Position numbers and translations under genes: made by a program | NCBI GenBank assembly: GCA_024734495.1 | Contig: JALMQS010000411.1 | Span: forward strand, 719,725 to 783,724 | DNA: 64,000 nucleotides | Direction of reading: 5' to 3' | Source: Forficula auricularia | Lineage: Eukaryota > Arthropoda > Insecta > Dermaptera > Forficulidae | Notes under the pieces: generated by a model | What the model was told of the DNA's origin: nothing | The model's database searches: none | Seen by the model: only the letters and a program-made list of their open reading frames with translations | Shown here: in pieces, positions 58,360-64,000 of the stretch | Layout: each line of letters begins with the position of its first letter | Position numbering within the stretch: position 1 is the first letter of the stretch

Positions 58360-59600
58360 TAAAGTACAAGCCAGGCATGTAGTCAATTTTTTCGACAGAG
58401 AGCACCAAAGTATTAAGAAAAAAGAATTTGATAAAATTATGTAGATATTTATTGAATAAAATTTGGAATATATTTTATTTTAGATTTTTCTTAATTAATT
58501 TTACAATCAGTGTCAACCAGAGAGTTTCAGAAGGGGGGGGGGCTGACAGTTTTTTATGTATAAGTCCCCTGGGCACGTTCCTACCCCAAGAATCTAGAAT
58601 ATAATGTACGAGCTGTAGAGGGCGTGCCGAATGGCCCTGGCAGGCGGCGTCTCGGCATGTGATTATTAGGTCTGTAATATAAATTTGTAATATTTTGCCT
58701 CCTCTTTCGCCCACACGCACTCATTTTGGCTATTGATTTTTACAGCATACATTTTATATAGTCTTAAAAACTAACATTACAAAATTTGATCTATATCGGA
58801 GAGAGTATTAATTTTTTGCCCCACTCACATTTTGGGAGGTTGAAATATTTAGATATTTGCAAATAAATAACTCTCAGTTTTCTAAAGAGTAAATGTACAA
58901 AAAAGCTAAAAATTTCTATATTTTGCCCCCCCCCCCCTTCGCCCCAAAATCAACTATAAAAATTGACTGTATGGCGATACAGTCAATTTTGATAGTTGAT
59001 TTTTACAGGAATAGTTTCTTAAAGTAATAAAAAATAACTCTACAAAATTTGATCAAGATCGGAGAGAGTTTTAATTTTTGCCCCCACTCACATCTTGGAT
59101 AGTTGAGAGTCGAATTTCAAAAAATCCTGAAATTACTTTTTAGATATTTGTATTTAGAATTTTATTAAGTAAAAATCAAGTAGATATCTTATCGTTCTTA
59201 ATTGAAAATGCATAATTAGTGTAAACACATTGCAAATATATTTTTCCCCTTTTGACCCCTTTAGGGGTCGAATTTCAAAAAATCCTTTCTTAGTGACCCC
59301 CTATGTCATAGATGTAATATCCTCTCCAAATTTCATGTTTCTATGCCCAGTGGTTCTGGCTGTTTTGATGATGATGAGTGAGTGAGTGAGTAAGTGAATT
59401 GTGAGTGTATCGGGCAAAGAATTTTATATATATATGAGTAGATGAGCGTGAGATCTAATCCCGAGACTGAGTGCGAGTGAGAGGGTAGGAACTTCTATCC
59501 CTCTCTCTTTCTCTCTTATTAGATATCTCCAAGCGTATATATATGTGTGTGTGTGTGTGTGTGAATTAAATATATTTCTGATATTATATTATTTTATTCG
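58360..59600. other. Repeat-derived stretch, no gene
   Basis: A family D fragment occupies 58,465-58,590. Two related ~170-bp stretches (58,780-58,960 and 59,035-59,110) share GATCTATATCGGAGAGAGT-like text. A GAGT-rich run lies near 59,375 and a GTGTGT run at 59,541-59,563. Confidence 0.45.
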
Positions 59601-59602
59601 CT

Positions 59603-59630
59603 TATATAGGTGTGACGTCACCATCAGACT
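59603..59630 (+). promoter_or_regulatory. Possible core promoter: TATA-like box and CRE
   Basis: TTATATAG at 59,602-59,609, the palindromic cAMP-response element TGACGTCA at 59,613-59,620, and an initiator-like ATCAGAC at 59,623-59,629. The TATA-to-initiator distance (~22) is slightly short. The same TATATAG can be read as a splice acceptor for the exon at 59,610. Confidence 0.3.
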
Positions 59631-59774
59631 AGTCTGGACATGTCGAGGCGCCCCCGGTGCTTATCCAGGCAAATCACCTATCAGTACAGCAGTGTCCATC
59701 ATACTCGTAATTACTCGGTCTAATCATCTAAAGAATTTTTGCATCCGATCGACGATTTATCATCTCAAATACAG
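59610..59774 (+). CDS. Candidate cassette exon of SAM gene, or 5' exon of another transcript
   Basis: Ends TACAG|GTGAGT. GC content is clearly above that of the surroundings. With an acceptor at 59,609 it is 165 nt, a multiple of three, and is open in the one phase demanded by the exon at 38,899-38,977 (reading CDVTIRLVWTCRGAPGAYPG...). Skipping it would also keep the frame. By rough estimate a random 55-codon frame is open about 7% of the time, so this is suggestive only. The peptide has no recognised domain. The alternative is a 5' untranslated first exon starting near 59,626. Confidence 0.4.
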
Positions 59775-60326
59775 GTGAGTTACAATATATCTATTATATT
59801 ATAGCTAGAGAAATATTTGTAATGATATTTTCAATTTGTATTTTCGAAATATTCCAATATTTGTGGATTTTCATGCAAATCGGGATCTTCGACGCCACGC
59901 CAATTTGCTTGAAAATCTGTCCTCATATTTTAAGAGATTTCGTTATTTTGATTTAACTTTTAAATTGCATTGTTTTTTTTATGTTTTGGGTTACAAGATC
60001 CATTTAGTCAGATTCTCTGTGATTATTATTTTCTATTAATTTATATGTTATATGTGAGTTCAAGTGTGTTCAAATTAGTGTAGGACTCCTACTCATTAAT
60101 AAAATACAATTATGCTTAGGTAATTTCACAAAGCAAGGTAATAAATAAACAGCAATCTTTGGAAAAAAAGCCCATTTAGACAGATCCTATGTGATTTTTA
60201 TTTTTTTATATTATATTCAGTCAAATATTTGCATTGAGTTTGAGTTTGAATACCGACTACCTGCTGAAGGAAGTAAATATATATTCATTATTTATTTGAG
60301 TTATTAATCCTGATTTTATTTTTTAG

Positions 60327-60393
60327 AGATCAGCTGATCAGTGAGCCAGAGCAGTCGGAACATAGTGTATACTCGCCATGGCATCCAGTCAAT
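60327..60393 (+). CDS. Candidate exon: SAM gene continuation or start-codon exon
   Basis: Acceptor TTTTATTTTTTAG and donor CAAT|GTGAGT. In the phase left by either 38,899-38,977 or 59,610-59,774 it reads DQLISEPEQSEHSVYSPWHP and leaves in phase 0; the acidic, Ser/Pro-containing peptide looks like real linker sequence. In another frame it contains ATG at 60,378 in the context CTCGCCATGG, reading MASSQ and leaving after one base, which would suit the first coding exon of a separate gene or isoform. The splice signals are good; the frame is undecided. Confidence 0.55.
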
Positions 60394-60425
60394 GTGAGTT
60401 TCAATCTATTATCTATATTTTATAT

Positions 60426-60655
60426 ATTGAGAGAAACAAAGAGGTTGTCCTCTGCTTGATGCTGTTCCCGTGAAAAATAATATTTATAATTAAAAAGACT
60501 GATGATGAGGGCCAAGCCTTCGAAACTATAGTCTCAAACAAATAAATAATATATATGTGTGTATGTTTATTTGTATCAAGCAGAGGTCAACCTCTTTGTT
60601 TCTCTCTATGAATTAACAACTCTGGTATTCTCGGCAAAATAAAAAACTTTTCAAT
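60426..60655 (+). mobile_element. Foldback family H element
   Basis: Arms AACAAAGAGGTTGTCCTCTGC and GCAGAGGTCAACCTCTTTGTT enclose a hammerhead-like motif. A one-sided tail (GGTATTCTCGGCAAAATAA...CTTTTCAATTA) is clearly related to the tail of family A although the arms are different. TATATTTTATAT at 60,414-60,425 and 60,656-60,667 is a 12-bp target duplication. It starts only ~32 bases after a splice donor. Confidence 0.75.
60499..60533 (+). ncRNA. Hammerhead-like motif in family H
   Basis: CTGATGA, extra T, stem II GAGGGC/GCCTTC with one G-U pair and loop CAA, GAAA, ACTATAGT, C. The stem II change relative to family A (CCCTC to CCTTC) keeps pairing. Confidence 0.5.
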
Positions 60656-60781
60656 TATATTTTATATCATTAAAAATATTTCGAATGAAACTGATGCCTT
60701 TTTATTAATGTATATTCTTGAAGGAGACAATAAAAGAGTGTGTCTTCTGCTGGAATTATAAATTTTATTTATTTATAACGA

Positions 60782-60816
60782 GACTATAGTTTCGATGGCT
60801 TTGCCCTCTTCATCAG
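60782..60816 (-). ncRNA. Hammerhead-like motif in A4 left arm
   Basis: Minus strand: CTGATGA, A, stem II GAGGGC/GCCATC with one mismatch, GAAA, ACTATAGT, C. Confidence 0.4.
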
Positions 60817-60890
60817 TCTATTACAAAGGATTCACAGGAATTAATCTATGATATATATAAATTAATTCCTGTGAATCCTTTGTAATGGAG

Positions 60891-60926
60891 CTGATGAAGA
60901 GAGCAAAAGCCATCGAAACTATAGTC
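60891..60926 (+). ncRNA. Hammerhead-like motif in A4 right arm
   Basis: CTGATGA, A, a weakened stem II (GAGAGC/GCCATC), GAAA, ACTATAGT, C. The base before CTGATGA is also altered (GGAG), so stem I is probably lost. Confidence 0.35.
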
Positions 60927-61045
60927 TCGTTATAAATAAATAAAATTTATAATTCCAGCAGAAGATCACACTCTTTTATTGTCTCCTTCAATATATAAAA
61001 ATTCTGCTACTCTCGGCAAAAAACTTTCAATTTAATTTATATTCT

Positions 61046-61555
61046 GATTGGAATATTTTTTCGTTTGTCTATTTGTATTATAAAATAATATGTATAGGGA
61101 TTTTGCATGTTTTAATATTTTATTTAAAATATCTTAGTATTTTTATTATCTTTGAATAAAAGATAATAAAACGTTTTGGGCGATTCTTATTACAGCACCC
61201 GATCGGTTGCTTCACATGCTATGCACATTGCCTTGGCAGAGATAAATTGTTTACTTTAATCGATCCAATTTTGATTCTTTGAATTTTTTTATTTTAAATT
61301 TTAATCAAATTTTTTAATAAATAGAAATATATACTATTAATTATTCTATTTTTTCGAATAAAATAAAGGACTCATTTCTCGAAATTCAGTATCGAACTGG
61401 CCCCTCACTTTTATTTAATATTTAATAAAATTATTTATAATCATGTAGGGGAGGGGGTTAGTTTTTTAGATTTCTGGGGGCTCACTGATTATGTATACAA
61501 AATTTGGTTGAGTTAGCTCAAATGGCCTAGATTTTTAATTTTTAACCCCCTCCAG
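61046..61555. other. AT-rich intronic or intergenic stretch
   Basis: A CTTATTACAG followed by a GC-richer CACCCGATCGGTTGCTTCAC at 61,185-61,240 resembles an acceptor plus exon but has no donor; see rejected items. Nothing else. Confidence 0.35.
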
Positions 61556-61559
61556 CCCC

Positions 61560-61948
61560 CTTAATTTTGAGTCGATATGCACCAAAAATCTAATCAGCTC
61601 TTAATATCAATGGACCAAAACTACGTGTGAAATTTTGTTTAGATATTCACACTAGTTTTTGAGCTAGCTTAGCTCGTCCACAAAAATTTGGTAACGCACA
61701 GACTAACAGAAAATCAGACAACCAGACAGAATAACAGACATTTTGACAAAACAATTATTATCTCAAAAAATAAAAAATTTTTTCGATGTTCACTTATTAG
61801 AGCTTTTTTGTAGAGCGAAATGCCATGGTTTTGCTCAATTTTTCTAATCAAAATAGTTTCAGCCGTTTTTCAGATATTTCGAAAAAAAGAAAGAAAAAAA
61901 CCCACTTTTTTCATGCACGATTACAATACTTGACCATACCCTGTATTA
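61560..61948 (+). repeat. Dispersed repeat family C, copy 3
   Basis: Shares GTCGATATGCACCAAAAATC with 38,357 and the TTTCGATGTTCACTTATTAG to ACCATACCCTGTAT block with 56,812-56,990. Confidence 0.65.
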
Positions 61949-62135
61949 TTTATAATTCATAAATTAATTCCTGTGAATCCATTGTAATAGACTGATGAAG
62001 AGGGCAAAGCCCTCGAAACTATAGTCTCGTTATAAATAAATAAAATTTATAATTCCAGCAGAAGACACACTCTTTTATTGTCTCCTTCAATATATAAAAA
62101 TTCTGCTACTCTCGGCAAAAACTTTCATTTTAAAA
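61949..62135 (+). mobile_element. Foldback element family A, copy A6 (single arm)
   Basis: Only the right arm and tail are present (AATTCATAAATTAATTCCTG to GGCAAAAACTTTCA). This is a 5'-truncated form, as often produced by target-primed reverse transcription. Confidence 0.7.
61992..62026 (+). ncRNA. Hammerhead-like motif in A6
   Basis: CTGATGA, A, perfect stem II GAGGGC/GCCCTC with loop AAA, GAAA, ACTATAGT, C: identical to the A2 motifs. Confidence 0.5.
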
Positions 62136-62139
62136 CAAA

Positions 62140-63300
62140 TAGGTTGTCCTCTGCTTGATGGAAATAAACATACACATATCTTAATATAAATCAAAATAGA
62201 AGGTTATGTTTCATTCATCTATCAACAGACAGCCTAAACCGCTTGACCTAGAAAGATGAAATCTGGAGTGTAAATTCTTTCAATGATTTATGGGTGTGCT
62301 AAGAAGGTATTTTTTGAAATTCGAACCCTAAAGGGGGAAAAGGGCCCCAAAATTTGTTTTCAGAGTGTTTCAAGATCTCTTAAACCAGAAAAGATATCGA
62401 TATGGGTTTAGTTTAGAAAGGTGAAGCATTGAAATACAAAAAACATATTTGAGTATTTTGCTCTATTTGTCCCCGAAAGGGAAATATAGTCATTTTGGGG
62501 TAAATTTTTGAAATTTTTAAAGTGCTCTATCTCCTCGAGTGTCTAAGTTTTAGAATTCAAATTTGGTACATAGGTTTATTCATGATAAATCTCGGGAATA
62601 TTTTTATTTTTTGAAATTTGACCCCTGTTTTGAAAAATGGGGGATTTTTGATTTTCTGGTCTAAAACAAAAAGACTTCGTATCTATCTTGCCCTTCGACC
62701 AAACTCAACCAAATTTTGTATACATAATCTGGGAACCACTAGAAGGCTAGAAATGCAAAAACTAACCACCCAAAATGGGGGACAAAAATGAAAATTCTTG
62801 CCTTTGGAGCAAACTCAACAAAATTTTGTATACATAATCTGTGGGCCTCTAGGGAGGTAGAAATGCAAAAACTGGGTGCGGAAGTGTGGTACGGGGTGGG
62901 GTGAAGGGCTGGAATGCAGGGGTGGGGTGCAGCCCCCTTGGCTTTCAAGCTATGATTTTTTGAAATATTTTTGAAAAATACCTATTGTTTTTAATTTAAC
63001 TTTTTAGATAAATACAATTTATTTATTTTTCTTCATTTGTATTAAAATATTTATATAATTAGAACTTTATTTAATAAATTTTAACTTATTTATTATACAT
63101 ATATATTGAGATTTTACTGAACCGCCTGGGAAAATTCCTGCGACCCCATACACAGTGCATAGTAGATATGTTGGTGTTTTTGATAGACAAGATTCAAATT
63201 CGAATTTGAAATCGATTAACAATTCGAGGCGCCGGTGGCGCCTCCTTAACAAAGCCCCTAACAAAGAGAGCTTCCATTCTAAAATAAATTTAGATTTTCG
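62140..63300. other. Repeat-derived stretch, no gene
   Basis: AAATTTTGTATACATAATCTG recurs at about 62,712 and 62,819 within a ~107-bp imperfect tandem duplication that ends in a G-rich run (62,870-62,940). The minus-strand frames here reflect that composition. GGTTGTCCTCTGCTTGATGG at 62,142 is a family H arm fragment. Confidence 0.45.
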
Positions 63301-63740
63301 CCAGATATTTGGACTTATTTCGAAATAAAATTTATTTTAAAGATTACAAATGGATTTCTTATATATCCATCAAATAAGGGTCATCTTTAGATCTAAACCA
63401 CCATAGAGAGCAAATAATATAATGGATCGAAAGCCTAATTCCTTTGTGAATTAAAAAGGGGATGAAAGTTATCAAAACAATTTAATTTTAGTAAGTAAAC
63501 GATTACATTTATTTTATTTTTACATTTCGAGTTTTACTTACCTGTCTGTTAATATTATGTTAGGTAACGAAAATGTTTTATAATAATTTTAATATGATTT
63601 GTTTAATATAACATCCTACGGGTTATTTTGTGTATGTGCGTGAAAATATGTTCCTGATATAATTATATTTTATTTTTCAATTACATATAGGTATTCAATT
63701 TTTGAGTCCTTATGCCATAATTTTATTAACTCTATGGAAA
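63300..63740 (+). repeat. Dispersed repeat family D, copy 2
   Basis: Collinear with 57,845-58,190: ATTACAAATGG, ATCCATCAAATAAGG, TCATCTTTAGAT, TTTTGTGTATGTGCGTGAAA. Confidence 0.65.
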
Positions 63741-63744
63741 GAAT

Positions 63745-64000
63745 AGTTAGATGTAGTTACAAAACAAACAAAGAAAAAACACATGAATACTTTTATAAAA
63801 AGTTCTCGTACGGTTGGATCTAATGAGCTGAAAGATGCCCCGATATTACATATGGTTTAATAAACTCAACGCCAAGTTTCAATTTTCTAGCCAAACAACT
63901 CTAAGTAATAAATAAGCTGACGTGTTCTGATGTGGCCATCCAATTGACTTTACCATACAACTTGGCCCCTAAAATTATTTCATAATCATGTGGGGGGGGG
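63745..64000. other. No recognisable feature; ends in a G run
   Basis: AT-rich sequence without a gene. The window stops in GTGGGGGGGG. Confidence 0.4.

Larger units (their letters stand above)
38978..59609 (+). other. Candidate ~20.6 kb intron of SAM-domain gene
   Basis: Begins GTAAGT. If the exon at 59,610 is used, the intron ends in TTATATAG. It contains two LINE fragments, a hAT remnant, a complete copia element, SINE material and foldback elements. If the SAM gene does not continue to 59.6 kb this is partly intergenic. Confidence 0.5.
60719..61037 (+). mobile_element. Foldback element family A, copy A4
   Basis: Left arm starts TGAAGGAGAC; right arm has the tail ending CTTTCAATTTAA. TATATTCT at 60,711-60,718 and 61,038-61,045 is an 8-bp duplication. 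Both arms share a private CATCG (usual CCTCG) change beside the GAAAC box and a private AAAGG/CCTTT next to the motif. Confidence 0.75.

Noticed and set aside
61185..61290. Acceptor-like CTTATTACAG followed by a GC-richer segment as a further exon of the 60.3-kb gene
   Set aside because: No donor site follows, and both possible phases run to a stop within about 30 codons with no recognisable sequence. It could be a terminal exon but the support is too thin.

Overview
This is a strongly AT-rich window of eukaryotic, almost certainly insect, nuclear DNA. The evidence is long introns with GT/AG splice signals, a copia-type LTR retrotransposon whose primer site matches the initiator-tRNA(Met) class used by insect copia, a cecropia/Hsmar1-type mariner, hAT remnants, tRNA-derived SINEs and many foldback repeats. 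I cannot fix the order; a beetle or hemipteran would fit.

Host genes are sparse. One plus-strand gene encodes a SAM-domain protein. Three exons (32,622-32,812; 35,041-35,152; 38,899-38,977) join in phase. Two more candidate exons (59,610-59,774 and 60,327-60,393) remain in phase with them across a ~20 kb intron. These last two could instead be the 5' exons of a separate or alternative transcript: there is a TATA-like box and a palindromic CRE at the first, and an ATG in good context in the second. No other host coding region is convincing.

Layout. 0-5 kb: a SINE and a 119-bp minisatellite. 5-20 kb: foldback elements, two copies of a GAAGTCGG-type repeat, a second SINE, a 105-bp tandem array and a 165-bp MITE. 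20-32 kb: little apart from inverted-repeat elements and a hAT remnant at 30.2-31.0 kb. 32-39 kb: the SAM exons with a dead mariner, a foldback element and an inverted 119-bp satellite in the introns. 39-56 kb: intronic or intergenic repeats, LINE 3' fragments, a second hAT remnant and a nearly complete copia element on the minus strand (50,836-55,687). 56-64 kb: a third SINE, dispersed repeats, the two candidate exons and further foldback elements.

The most interesting signal is a recurrent RNA-like motif with the hammerhead-ribozyme layout: CUGANGA, stem II, GAAA, a very short palindromic stem III, then UC or UU. It occurs about fifteen times, in several unrelated repeat families and on both strands. 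The main carriers are ~300-400 bp palindromic elements with variable-length target-site duplications and a tail on one side only. This matches what is known of small hammerhead variants in Penelope-like retroelements. The motif here carries an extra nucleotide before stem II, and in one foldback family the two arms of each copy share private mutations.
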